Part shown: positions 1 to 7,366 of the stretch, one piece after another
Layout: the number at the start of each line of letters is the position of its first letter
Position numbering within the stretch: the first letter of the stretch is position 1
Assembly (NCBI GenBank): GCA_017457105.1
Contig: JAFTIA010000109.1
Coordinates: 1-40,442 of the forward strand
Reading direction: 5' to 3'
DNA: 40,442 nt
DNA from: Lentisphaeria bacterium
GTDB lineage: Bacteria > Verrucomicrobiota > Lentisphaeria > Victivallales > Victivallaceae
Program-made: the position numbers and the translations under genes
Notes under the pieces: model-generated
What the model saw: only the letters and a program-made list of their open reading frames with translations
Databases searched by the model: none
What the model was told of the DNA's origin: nothing

Positions 1-122
1 CTTATCATTTAAGGGCTTCTCGCCCTTAAAAATCCCCGCAAGGGGCGGTTGCCCCTTGACCCGTCGCTTGACGATCCAGATCGTCTGCGCTCCATAATAT
101 CAGTCTATGTTTAGTACAGAGC
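1..122 (-). mobile_element. Hairpin-rich MITE-like element, copy 1 (partial)
   Basis: Read on the minus strand, this segment matches the left part of the complete copy at 24774-25064 almost base for base. It ends at 122 with the terminal motif GTTTAGTACAGAGC, the complement of the left terminus of the complete copy. The rest is cut off by the window edge. The small hairpins are kept although bases differ. For example, the GACGAT/ATCGTC hairpin at about 70-85 has a loop different from that of the complete copy. The element abuts an A-tract (124-132) just before the first structured RNA. No coding capacity is seen. Confidence 0.85.
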
Positions 123-131
123 TTAAAAAAA

Positions 132-270
132 ATGCGCTTCCCTGCGAACCGCCAGTTTTAAGATGATTGCGCGCATACACAGTCGGACTGTATTTACGGC
201 CCGGCTCGTTGTGCTGTCGTTGGGCTCTGGCGGGCCTGCAGGGAACAATGAGCCGGAGCCGTTCTTTTTT
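132..270 (+). ncRNA. Structured RNA with pseudoknot, copy 1
   Basis: The sequence folds into a nested stem plus pseudoknot. P1 pairs TTCCCTGC (138-145) with GCAGGGAA (238-245). P2 pairs CCGCCAG (149-155) with CTGGCGG (227-233). P3 pairs 163-172 with 211-220 (nine of ten pairs, with G-U pairs). P4 is ACAGT-CGG-ACTGT (179-191). The pseudoknot P5 pairs ACGGCCCGGCT (196-206), inside the P3 domain, with AGCCGGAGCCGT (251-262), outside P1; eleven pairs and one bulged A. A T-tract follows directly, as expected for a discrete 3' end. Copy 2 lies about 370 nt downstream with the same architecture and different helix bases. I do not recognise the family. No promoter is clear; transcription may start inside the neighbouring repeat. 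Confidence 0.75.
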
Positions 271-395
271 TTATTTTTTGTAATCTTTTCATGGTGAAGT
301 GTCTGGGGGATTTTGGCAGTTGGGGATTTGTCCGGGCTTCATTTCCCCCACCGTGAAGATTGTCAAAAACAGGGGCTTTCAGCTTCCTTGGGTGA

Positions 396-423
396 TTGCA
401 AAAACGACAAAACGGTGTATGTT
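396..423 (+). promoter_or_regulatory. Candidate promoter for RNA copy 2
   Basis: TTGCAA (396-401), a 16-nt spacer and TATGTT (418-423) give a sigma-70-like promoter. It resembles others in this window (TTGCAA-16-TATATT at 25236). A start near 430 would give a leader containing the hairpin CATCCTGC/GCAGGATG (479-496), then RNA copy 2. The interval 275-504 holds no convincing gene. Confidence 0.4.
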
Positions 424-504
424 ACAGTCAAAACCGGAGGTGGAAACAAAAAAATTTGACAGCTCAAAAAGACATAGACATCCTGCTTGCAGGATGAAGA
501 TATG

Positions 505-641
505 ATGCGCATCAGTGAAATTCGCCAATCTTTTCGTGACAACGCGCACACAGTCGGACTGTATTTACGGCCCGGCTTGTTGCGTTGTCACGGGTTCTGG
601 CGAGCCTCACTGATGCAATAAGCCGGAGCCGTTCTTTTTTT
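505..641 (+). ncRNA. Structured RNA with pseudoknot, copy 2
   Basis: This has the same fold as copy 1. P1 is ten perfect pairs (GCATCAGTGA 509-518 with TCACTGATGC 607-616). P2 is 521-527 with 598-604. P3 is eleven perfect pairs (CGTGACAACGC 535-545 with GCGTTGTCACG 582-592). P4, ACAGT-CGG-ACTGT (550-562), is identical to copy 1. P5, ACGGCCCGGCT (567-577) with AGCCGGAGCCGT (621-632), is also identical, and a T-tract ends at 641. P1 to P3 differ in sequence from copy 1 yet stay paired, so structure rather than sequence is conserved there. P4, the joining segment ATTT and P5 are invariant and are the likely functional core. The 3' end lies 36 nt before the SLOG gene. Confidence 0.8.
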
Positions 642-677
642 CCGGTTCCGGCTTGGCGGTTTGGGAGAAAGCACTTT

Positions 678-1151
678 ATGAAATTGGGGATCACCGGCAG
701 CCGCAGTAATGCCACTTTTGATTTTACGGCATTGTTTACACGCCAGGTCGTGGAATTCAATGCATTTCTCGGCAGACGCAGGATCACCACTGTCATTACC
801 GGCGGTGCCCGTGGGATCGATAAACAGGCGGAAATTTGCGCCGGATCGTTGAATATTCCCTGCCGGACGATTCTGCCGGATTATGCCAAATACCGCCGTG
901 GCGCACCGCTGAAAAGAAATTTGCAGATCATCCGGGAATGTGATGCTCTGCTGGCTATCTGGAATGGCGATATCCGGAGCCGGGGGACGATTTATACGGC
1001 AAATCAGGCATTGCGTTCCGGGAAACCGGTATTTCTTATTGTGTCCGCCGGGGAATCGATACAGCATTGCATAGGTGAGATCCGGGAAAGTACGGTGTGG
1101 CGTTCCCTTCAACCTTTGGTTCCTGATATGCTGTCGGTGATCGTGATATAG
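678..1151 (+). CDS. SLOG-family nucleotide-binding protein (YspA/DUF2493-like)
   Basis: A 157-residue Rossmann-like protein. It opens with KLGITGSRS, has a central VITGGARGIDKQAE glycine-rich loop, then RGAPLKRNLQIIRECDALLAIWNGDIRSRGT and a late GKPVFLI strand. This order is typical of the cytoplasmic SLOG superfamily (YspA, DprA and LOG relatives), which bind nucleotides or nucleotide-like ligands and often occur in phage or conflict loci. The ATG at 678 is preferred over upstream in-frame codons because GGGAG lies about 10 nt before it and the domain starts at residue 2. Upstream codons would run through RNA copy 2. The ligand and the role cannot be read from sequence. It stands alone between the tandem RNAs and a convergent gene, so a link with the RNAs is possible but unproven. 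Confidence 0.75.
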   Translation: MKLGITGSRSNATFDFTALFTRQVVEFNAFLGRRRITTVITGGARGIDKQAEICAGSLNIPCRTILPDYAKYRRGAPLKRNLQIIRECDALLAIWNGDIRSRGTIYTANQALRSGKPVFLIVSAGESIQHCIGEIRESTVWRSLQPLVPDMLSVIVI

Positions 1152-1215
1152 AACGCTAATTTCTGAAAATGCAGGTTTGGTTTGCCTAATTTTTGAAAAA
1201 ATCTATATTGCCTGA

Positions 1216-1254
1216 AGAAAAACGGGTATTCTGACTCTGTTTCAGAATACCCGT
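1216..1254 (-). terminator. Intrinsic terminator of the heparinase-like gene
   Basis: A 13-bp perfect stem (1222-1234 with 1242-1254, core ACGGGTATTCTGA) is followed on the minus strand by a U-rich tract (about 1222-1217). It lies 32 nt past the stop codon of the minus-strand gene and also faces the end of the SLOG gene. Confidence 0.85.
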
Positions 1255-1286
1255 CCGGGGTGAATGGTTGTTGTCTGCGGCTTGGA

Positions 1287-4200
1287 CTATTTCTTTTCCA
1301 GCGGGACAAAGGTGTAGATGGAATTCCACTGGTTTTCGGAATTGCCGTAGCCGGTGAAGCGGATCTTTTGAACCCGGCAGGGCGGAAAATGGAAATTTTC
1401 CACTTCATCTGTTTTGCCGCTGCTCCGGCCGGAGAATACTTTTTCCCACGGGCCGCCATTGCTGACTTCAATATCAAACTTGTACGTCCGGCGGGACCCC
1501 TGCATGAAGGCAATGCCGACACCATCGAGTTCCATGACCTGCCGGAAGCCCACTTCAAATCCGGCACCTTCGCCTTCTGCATCCCAGTACCATGTTTTCC
1601 CGGGACGAGGGATCAGCATATTTTGCAGCTGGCTGATATTGGCGTTGTGTTTGGAGGTGATCCAGCCGATGTGCCGGAGGTTTTCCGGCATGGGCGTCAG
1701 GGTGACGGAGTCAGAAATCCGGTCAACCTGCACCATGTCTGTATTGGCAAGGGCAACTGTGCCAATGGGCAGATACCATTTGCCGTCAATCACTGCAGAT
1801 TTTTCGTTCAGAGAGAGCTTGCTGCCGTTGATGGTCATGTCGCCGGATTCCAGATAGAACGCCACCTGTTCATTGTTGATGACGGCTTTCAGAAGACCTT
1901 TTTCAGCCTTTACATCCTTTGCCCCCAGTGCTTTTAATGCGGCTTCGGCGGGGACCAGAGAGGTATTGCCGACTTTTTTGATCCGCACACCGGGGAGGAC
2001 CTTTCCGTCACGGAGAACGGCACCTTCCAGATCGGGCATCAGGTTGGCAGGTTCCATTTTGCTGTAATCCGGCAGGGGCGCTGCGCCGGAAAGTTTGCCG
2101 GGGATCCATTCATATCTGCCGGGGCCGCCGGTCAGGAAAATGCTGTTTTTCCCGGCTTGAACTTCTGCCGTGAATGTGCCTGCCGGGGTTTTTACGGACC
2201 ACGGCCCGGCCGCAAGACCCGTAACGAGGATCTGGCGGACTGCCGGAGTGCCATCCTGCACCGTGAAGGCAAAGGGTTTCCGGATCCAGTCCTGCTGATG
2301 GCTGATGCTGACCACCCGGTTGCCGAACGCCAGCACATCCGAAACATCTGTCCGGCTCTGTTGTACCGGCATGGGCTTTACAGTGCCGTCCGTGATCTGC
2401 ATGATCACCAGGAAGGCATCCTGTGCGGCGGCTTTGCGCGGGGAGAACTGGATGCGGTAGCCGTTGGCTTCCGGCGTTTTCTTATCCCGGTTGGGCGGCA
2501 TGTACTGTTTGCCGAACACATTGTGGGCATCTTTGCCGCCGTAGACCTTGACTTCCCGCTCTGCCGGAATGGGCATGGAAAGATACATCTTGCCGGTCAG
2601 CGCATCCTGTTTACTGGTGAGGATGGCGCCGTCTCCGGTGATTTCCGGCTTCTGCAGCGTATTGATCTGCCAGTATTTCCGGAAGGCGGGATCGGCTGAC
2701 ATGACCTGATCGGACACAATGATCACTGCCGGGATCTTTGTATCTTCCATATTGAAGAAATGAAAGCTGCGGATATATTTCCGGATCTTGGACGAGTACG
2801 CCCCGGTCAGATCCGCCGCAAAACTGCTGTAATAAGGCCGCTTGGCAGAGGGGCCGAAGGTGCAGTACAGTTTTTCGCCCGCACGGAAATTCTTCATGGT
2901 GTCTTCCGGCGTACGGGGGAAGTTGAGGTTCAGCCGCATGCCGCCGTCATTGGAAGGCAGATGCCCGATCTTTTCCGCTGGATCACGGACAAGCATCATG
3001 GACTGGGCGATGGAGCGCTTGGCAAAATTCATGTCATAAGGTGTACCGTAAAAGTGATACAGCCCCAGCTTGGCGGCAAGGAAGCCCCGGTAATAGATCT
3101 GGAAAGAGCCGCTGTCCGCATGCTGGTGACCGCCGAAAATATAGCCGCCGCCCTTGATTTCAGCCACTACATCCGATGAAGAACTGCCCACATACCAGCC
3201 GGTACGGGCGATCATGCCTGCCAGCACCGGGCCGAAGTCGATGGTCAGCGGCAGGGAATCCAGAGAACGCACGGCTTTGACTTCCGGATCATTCAGCAGC
3301 AGAAACAGTGCCGTCTCCGGATAACGCCCGTTGGACTGCCGCAGAAATTCGCCTTTGACCAAAGGATTTTTGCCGTATGCCAGACAGTGGAACATCAGTT
3401 CCGGAGCACTCCAGTAGGGGGCATAGGAAACGCCGTCGCCATCCCGCAGCATGGTGCCGTGGGGCGTGCGCATGTAGAACCAGAAGAGGGGAACATTGTT
3501 GATATTATCGTCAAACACCGGTTTGCCCAGCATCTGCCGGAAGAGCAGTGCTGCACGCAAGTCGCAGGGAAAACGGAAAGAGCCGTAGCTCACCCCCTGA
3601 TTGTGGCGGGGGGACTGGTATTCAAATTTCCGCATCGGCACCAGTTGTTCCAGAATTTTGTAGGAGCAGTATTTGTAAGGCACCGGGTCTTCATCATAAA
3701 TGGCAATACTCATGGAGAGCAGGTCGCGGGTGACCTGCAATTCATTGCCGTGACCGTTGACAATGCTCTGGCGGAAAGGCGGCCAGGCACATTCCATATC
3801 CCGGGCAAGACGCATGAAGTTTTGGCAGAGGGAAGTTTTGTCTTCTGCCGTCATCAGGTCATAGCACCAGTCATACACGCAGGAAGCGGAGTAGATGGCC
3901 CTGCCGATTTCCCGGGTGATGTCCAGCAGATTGCCGAATTCCACCAGTTCCATATAGCGCAGTGCCAGCTGGACGGCTTCCCGGCCGATGGTTTTGTCGC
4001 CGGTCATCAGGTAATAAAATGCCTTGTTGACCATGGCGGTTTCCACTTGGGGATTGAACTTCAATTCTTTGTCCGGATCCGGACGGAAATCCATAGGCTT
4101 CCGGGCCCGGGCACTCACCTGCTGCCAGAAAGGTTTGTGTTCCGGATGGTTCAGACGGCTGCGGACATTGGGCAGATTTTCTGCATTTACCCAGATCCGG

Positions 4201-5231
4201 GGACGAGTTTTCGGGGGAACATATGCAGGTTTGTAATTCTGCACTTCCGCAGGAACAGGGAAGGGTTTGTAGAACGAAAGGTTCACGGTTTTCAGGGCGC
4301 AATGTTCCGGCAGCCAGATCTTCAAATCCTGGGGTTTGCCGTTAAAATAGAAATAGCCCAGCGCCTGATTGCAGTGTTGGGGCCTGCTCCACGGGACGAA
4401 GATGTAGCGATTCGTCGGCCGGGCATTGTCGATCTGAATCTGCGCCGCCATGGATTCAAATTTGCTCTTGGCCCTACGCATCAGATCCGCACCCACCGCA
4501 TCCACGCTGGTGACGGTCTGGATACCGTACAGCCCCGGCCGGGGCGTTTTGACCCGGAAGACCAGATCCGGCTCCGCACCTTTTTTGCCGACTGCCGATT
4601 TGCCGGCTGTCTTGATGATCGCACCTGCCGGAGTGAGTTCCACATTATTTTTATTCAGCTTTGCCTGTGCCGGCTGCAGAAAACGCCAGTTTATCGGTGC
4701 TTGCAGTTCAAAGGGCTTACTGCTCACATCCACCTTGCAGTCCCGGATGGCCACTGCTCCGGTAGGGGAACGGTGGGAATAGATGTAACAGCGGACAGCT
4801 TTGGTGCCTGCCGGAGCCTGGGCGGAGACTTCAAAACGCCGGAACTGTGAGTCTTCCACATCCAGCCGGACAGCCTGACTTTTGTTGGGTCCCATAAAGG
4901 TAAGCTGGATCACAAATGCTTCGTGCGGTTTGCCGCCCGGCGGCAGTGCCGCCATGACCGAAGCGTACCAGTATTCACCGGGCTTGGCGGGAAATTCCCG
5001 GAAGATCCCGATTTCTCCGGCGGAATTGTCATCCATGACCACGGTGGGCCGCTGTTGGATGGTTTGATTTCTGATAATGCCGCTGGCCCCGTTTACCACT
5101 CGTCTGTAAGGACGCCATTGCAGGGGGATATTGGTCTTGGGATCGGTTTTAGTGAAATCATCCGTCAAAACCGCCGCCGCCAGAAGTCCCCCCCAGAGGA
5201 GCAGGCCTGCCGCCATCCATTTTTTCATCAT
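1287..5231 (-). CDS. Secreted heparinase II/III-like polysaccharide lyase, multidomain
   Basis: A 1314-residue exported protein. Residues 1-20 (MMKKWMAAGLLLWGGLLAAA) are a signal peptide. Residues about 25-330 are beta-rich, carbohydrate-binding-like segments. About 345-640 is a helical toroid starting at RPRIWVNAENLPNVRSRLNHPEH and containing NGHGNE (about 493), typical of heparinase II/III and alginate-lyase folds. About 650-1000 is a beta-sandwich carrying the family motif GGHQHADSG (about 700-708). About 1085-1175 resembles a copper-amine-oxidase-N-like repeat module, and about 1185-1314 an F5/8 type C (discoidin/CBM32-like) domain. The enzyme probably cleaves an acidic polysaccharide outside the cytoplasm; substrate unknown. 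The first ATG is preferred because AAAGGA lies 5 nt before it. It has its own promoter (5280-5308) and terminator (1222-1254). Confidence 0.8.
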   Translation of the reverse strand: MMKKWMAAGLLLWGGLLAAAVLTDDFTKTDPKTNIPLQWRPYRRVVNGASGIIRNQTIQQRPTVVMDDNSAGEIGIFREFPAKPGEYWYASVMAALPPGGKPHEAFVIQLTFMGPNKSQAVRLDVEDSQFRRFEVSAQAPAGTKAVRCYIYSHRSPTGAVAIRDCKVDVSSKPFELQAPINWRFLQPAQAKLNKNNVELTPAGAIIKTAGKSAVGKKGAEPDLVFRVKTPRPGLYGIQTVTSVDAVGADLMRRAKSKFESMAAQIQIDNARPTNRYIFVPWSRPQHCNQALGYFYFNGKPQDLKIWLPEHCALKTVNLSFYKPFPVPAEVQNYKPAYVPPKTRPRIWVNAENLPNVRSRLNHPEHKPFWQQVSARARKPMDFRPDPDKELKFNPQVETAMVNKAFYYLMTGDKTIGREAVQLALRYMELVEFGNLLDITREIGRAIYSASCVYDWCYDLMTAEDKTSLCQNFMRLARDMECAWPPFRQSIVNGHGNELQVTRDLLSMSIAIYDEDPVPYKYCSYKILEQLVPMRKFEYQSPRHNQGVSYGSFRFPCDLRAALLFRQMLGKPVFDDNINNVPLFWFYMRTPHGTMLRDGDGVSYAPYWSAPELMFHCLAYGKNPLVKGEFLRQSNGRYPETALFLLLNDPEVKAVRSLDSLPLTIDFGPVLAGMIARTGWYVGSSSSDVVAEIKGGGYIFGGHQHADSGSFQIYYRGFLAAKLGLYHFYGTPYDMNFAKRSIAQSMMLVRDPAEKIGHLPSNDGGMRLNLNFPRTPEDTMKNFRAGEKLYCTFGPSAKRPYYSSFAADLTGAYSSKIRKYIRSFHFFNMEDTKIPAVIIVSDQVMSADPAFRKYWQINTLQKPEITGDGAILTSKQDALTGKMYLSMPIPAEREVKVYGGKDAHNVFGKQYMPPNRDKKTPEANGYRIQFSPRKAAAQDAFLVIMQITDGTVKPMPVQQSRTDVSDVLAFGNRVVSISHQQDWIRKPFAFTVQDGTPAVRQILVTGLAAGPWSVKTPAGTFTAEVQAGKNSIFLTGGPGRYEWIPGKLSGAAPLPDYSKMEPANLMPDLEGAVLRDGKVLPGVRIKKVGNTSLVPAEAALKALGAKDVKAEKGLLKAVINNEQVAFYLESGDMTINGSKLSLNEKSAVIDGKWYLPIGTVALANTDMVQVDRISDSVTLTPMPENLRHIGWITSKHNANISQLQNMLIPRPGKTWYWDAEGEGAGFEVGFRQVMELDGVGIAFMQGSRRTYKFDIEVSNGGPWEKVFSGRSSGKTDEVENFHFPPCRVQKIRFTGYGNSENQWNSIYTFVPLEKK

Positions 5232-5279
5232 ACAAATCCTTTGCTGTTTTTGTTTCTGTTGGAAAATAACATTTTCCTG

Positions 5280-5308
5280 AATATATCATCTTTATGCTGA
5301 AAAGGCAA
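5280..5308 (-). promoter_or_regulatory. Promoter of the heparinase-like gene
   Basis: On the minus strand TTGCCT (5308-5303), a 17-nt spacer and TATATT (5285-5280) form a good sigma-70-like promoter, about 50 nt upstream of the start codon at 5231. Confidence 0.6.
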
Positions 5309-5334
5309 GGAGGAATATCAAAAAATGATGGTGC

Positions 5335-5490
5335 ATTGCTTGCCGCGGCGTAGCGCAGCGCAGACGGGCGCAGAGCCGATACTGCGGGCAATGCCGACTG
5401 GGAATACCGGGAATACTAAGAATACTGGGGTAAGCACAAGAAAGCGTGTGGGCCATGTACCATGGAATTTCCGGAGCACATGGCTCACAG
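5335..5490 (+). repeat. Dispersed intergenic repeat, unit A
   Basis: The unit begins with a 57-bp block (5335-5391; starts ATTGCTTGCCGCGGCG) that recurs at 5508-5564 with 55 of 57 bases identical. A run of 9-bp repeats follows (GGGAATACC, GGGAATACT, AAGAATACT; 5399-5427). The unit ends with a hairpin GCCATGT (5452-5458)/ACATGGC (5478-5484) whose loop holds GAATTTCC. Short minus-strand reading frames here look non-coding. Confidence 0.75.
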
Positions 5491-5507
5491 TATGCTACAG
5501 ACAATCT

Positions 5508-5670
5508 ATTGCTTGCCGCGGCGTAGCGCAGCGCAGACGGGCACAGAGCCGATACTGTGGGCAAGGGAATACGGACTTATACGGACTTATACGGACTGGT
5601 ACGGACTATGGACACATGGTGCAGTGCGGGCCATGTGCTGTAGAATTTCCGGGACGCATGGCTGTCAGAG
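5508..5670 (+). repeat. Dispersed intergenic repeat, unit B with decamer array
   Basis: This is a second copy of the 57-bp block (5508-5564). It is followed by four 10-bp repeats of the type ATACGGACTT (5569-5608) and by the hairpin GCCATGTG (5630-5637)/CGCATGGC (5655-5662) around GAATTTCC. Unit C at 30597-30781 has the same order on the minus strand. Compared with unit A the hairpin arms differ while pairing is kept. Confidence 0.75.
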
Positions 5671-5682
5671 AGCCAAAGCCCT

Positions 5683-5722
5683 GTCCGTATTCGTCCGTAT
5701 TCGTCTGTATCAGTCTGTATTA
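5683..5722 (-). repeat. Inverted decamer array
   Basis: Four 10-bp units (GTCCGTATTC twice, GTCTGTATCA, GTCTGTATTA) lie in opposite orientation to the decamers at 5569-5608. The two arrays can pair (ATACGGAC with GTCCGTAT), enclosing the unit B hairpin. The remainder up to 5763 shows nothing else. Confidence 0.7.
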
Positions 5723-5763
5723 CACTGCCCCACCATGTGTTTTGTGTAAAGTGCCCTGCCGGC

Positions 5764-5804
5764 AAAAAAAATCCCGTATCCGGTTTTGTCCGGATGCGGG
5801 ATTT
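5764..5804 (-). terminator. Terminator of the GH4 gene
   Basis: A stem of AATCCCG-T-ATCCGG (5770-5783) with CCGGAT-G-CGGGATT (5790-5803) is followed on the minus strand by eight U residues (5771-5764). It lies 20 nt past the stop codon of the GH4 gene. Confidence 0.85.
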
Positions 5805-5822
5805 TGGGAGATGCGCAACCGC

Positions 5823-7202
5823 TTACCGGTATTTCGGCAGCATATCGCCGTGGGCCTTGATGAGATCGTTGCACATGGCAATGATGTCATCAATGCTCAA
5901 TTCTGAAGCCGTGTGGGGATCCAGCATGGCGGCGTGATAGATGTGTTCCTTTTTGCCGGTCAACGCCGCTTCAATGGTCAGAAGCTGCACATTGATATTG
6001 GTCATATTCATGGCGGCACACTGCACCGGCAGACGGCCCACATGGGTTCCCTGAATGCCGTTATGATCCACCAGACAGGGCACTTCCACCACGGCATCGG
6101 CGGGCAGATTGTCAATAAAGCCCTTGTTGAGAACGTTGCCGCCGATCTGGATGGGGCTGCCTGTTACAATGGCGTTCATGATCATGGAGGCGTATTCCGG
6201 AGAAAGTTTGTGGGTGACTTTGCCGTTCTGGCAGATTTCCGCATACTGTTCCTTCCAGCGTTTGATCTGTTTGACACAACGGCGGGGATATTCATCCAGC
6301 GCGATGCCGTATTCTGCCAGCAGTTCCGGATAGCCGGACTTGATCCAGAAGGGGGCGTATTCCGCATTGTGTTCGCTGGATTCGGTGACATAGCAGCCAA
6401 ATTTGTCGATCATTTCCAGGCGGATCAGATTGGCACCGCACTTTTCCGGATCTTCCAGATGGCCACGGTGCTGTTTCACAAATTTTTTGGCGATCTTCTT
6501 CATTTCGGGATAGAAATCTTTGCCGTCCTTGGTCAGTTCCAGGAGCCAGGACATGTGGTTGATCCCTGCCACTTTGCCACGGTAGCCCAGATCGGCGGCG
6601 AAGATCCCTTTTTCCCAGTGATCTTCCCAGCTGTACATGCCCAGCGTGACCAGCAGAGATTCAATACAAGCCTGCACACTGTGGCACAGACCCACGGTTT
6701 TGATGCTGCTCCCCCGGAGCATGGCACCGGTCAGGATGGCCATGGGGTTGGTGTAGTTCAAAAACCATGCGTTGGGGCAGACTGCTTCCATATCCCGGGC
6801 AAAATCCAGCATCACCGGAATGGTCCGGAGCCCGCGGAAGATCCCGCCGATCCCCAGTGTATCCCCGATGGTCTGGCGCAAGCCGTATTTTTTGGGGATC
6901 TCAAAGTCGATGACGGTGGAAGGTTCATATCCCCCCACTTGAATGGCGTTGACCACAAAATCCGCTCCTTTCAGAGCTTTTTTCCGGTTGGCAGGCCCCA
7001 GATAGGTGGTGATTTTGGCACGGTTTTTGTTGATGTTGCTGTTCAAGGCGGACAACACCGCATAGGATTCTTCCAAACGGGATTTATCAATATCATACAA
7101 CGCAATATCGGCACTCTGCAAGGCTTCCCGGCACATGCAGTCCCCCAGGACATTCTTGGCAAAAACGGTACTTCCCGCACCCATAAATGTGATCTTCGGC
7201 AT
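5823..7202 (-). CDS. melA: GH4 alpha-galactosidase (MelA-like)
   Basis: A 459-residue cytoplasmic enzyme of the NAD+- and Mn2+-dependent GH4 family, which cleaves glycosides by an oxidation-elimination route. The N-terminus ITFMGAGSTVFAKNVLGD is the NAD-binding loop. NYTNP (149-153), Cys173 in GLCHSVQ and His216 in AGINHMSWL match the substrate and metal-binding positions of the alpha-galactosidase branch. Length agrees with MelA (about 450). The start at 7202 is chosen because AGGAGG stands 6 nt upstream; an in-frame ATG 12 codons earlier lacks a ribosome site. Substrate type (alpha-galactoside or alpha-glucuronide) is inferred from overall likeness. It is monocistronic, with a terminator behind it and palindromes upstream (7255-7347). 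Confidence 0.85.
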   Translation of the reverse strand: MPKITFMGAGSTVFAKNVLGDCMCREALQSADIALYDIDKSRLEESYAVLSALNSNINKNRAKITTYLGPANRKKALKGADFVVNAIQVGGYEPSTVIDFEIPKKYGLRQTIGDTLGIGGIFRGLRTIPVMLDFARDMEAVCPNAWFLNYTNPMAILTGAMLRGSSIKTVGLCHSVQACIESLLVTLGMYSWEDHWEKGIFAADLGYRGKVAGINHMSWLLELTKDGKDFYPEMKKIAKKFVKQHRGHLEDPEKCGANLIRLEMIDKFGCYVTESSEHNAEYAPFWIKSGYPELLAEYGIALDEYPRRCVKQIKRWKEQYAEICQNGKVTHKLSPEYASMIMNAIVTGSPIQIGGNVLNKGFIDNLPADAVVEVPCLVDHNGIQGTHVGRLPVQCAAMNMTNINVQLLTIEAALTGKKEHIYHAAMLDPHTASELSIDDIIAMCNDLIKAHGDMLPKYR

Positions 7203-7254
7203 TTTTTCCTCCTGTAAATTGAGTTTCTTGAAAATCAACTGCCGTTAATATAAA

Positions 7255-7347
7255 GGCATTCCATAAAAAATAAAAGCGGATTTTGCCACTGAAAATCGTA
7301 CTTATGTGCGATTTATGGTAAAATTGTGCTATTCTCTATGGAATGCC
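7255..7347. promoter_or_regulatory. Paired operator-like palindromes upstream of the GH4 gene
   Basis: A perfect 11-bp inverted repeat, GGCATTCCATA (7255-7265) and TATGGAATGCC (7337-7347), encloses a second palindrome AAATCG (7293-7298)/CGATTT (7309-7314). The minus-strand TATATT just downstream (about 7253-7248) could be the -10 box of the GH4 gene, which would place the inner palindrome where a sugar-responsive regulator might act. No regulator gene is adjacent. Confidence 0.45.
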
Positions 7348-7366
7348 CGGGCAGAATACTGCCGTT

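Noticed and set aside
299-505. Small plus-strand frame of 68 codons between the two RNAs
   Set aside because: It has a GTG start without a ribosome site, no known motif, and overlaps the proposed promoter and leader hairpin of RNA copy 2.
132-641. Retron msr-msd or tracrRNA interpretation of the tandem RNAs
   Set aside because: No reverse transcriptase, Cas gene or anti-repeat is present nearby, and the pseudoknot fold does not fit either.
3387-4850. Long plus-strand open frame of 487 codons
   Set aside because: It lies antisense within the heparinase-like gene, which has a signal peptide, family motifs, promoter and terminator. The antisense translation has no recognisable domain and no ribosome site; long shadow frames are expected with this codon use.
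5569-5722. CRISPR-like array from the regularly repeated decamers
   Set aside because: The 10-bp units are directly adjacent with no unique spacers and no cas genes are near.
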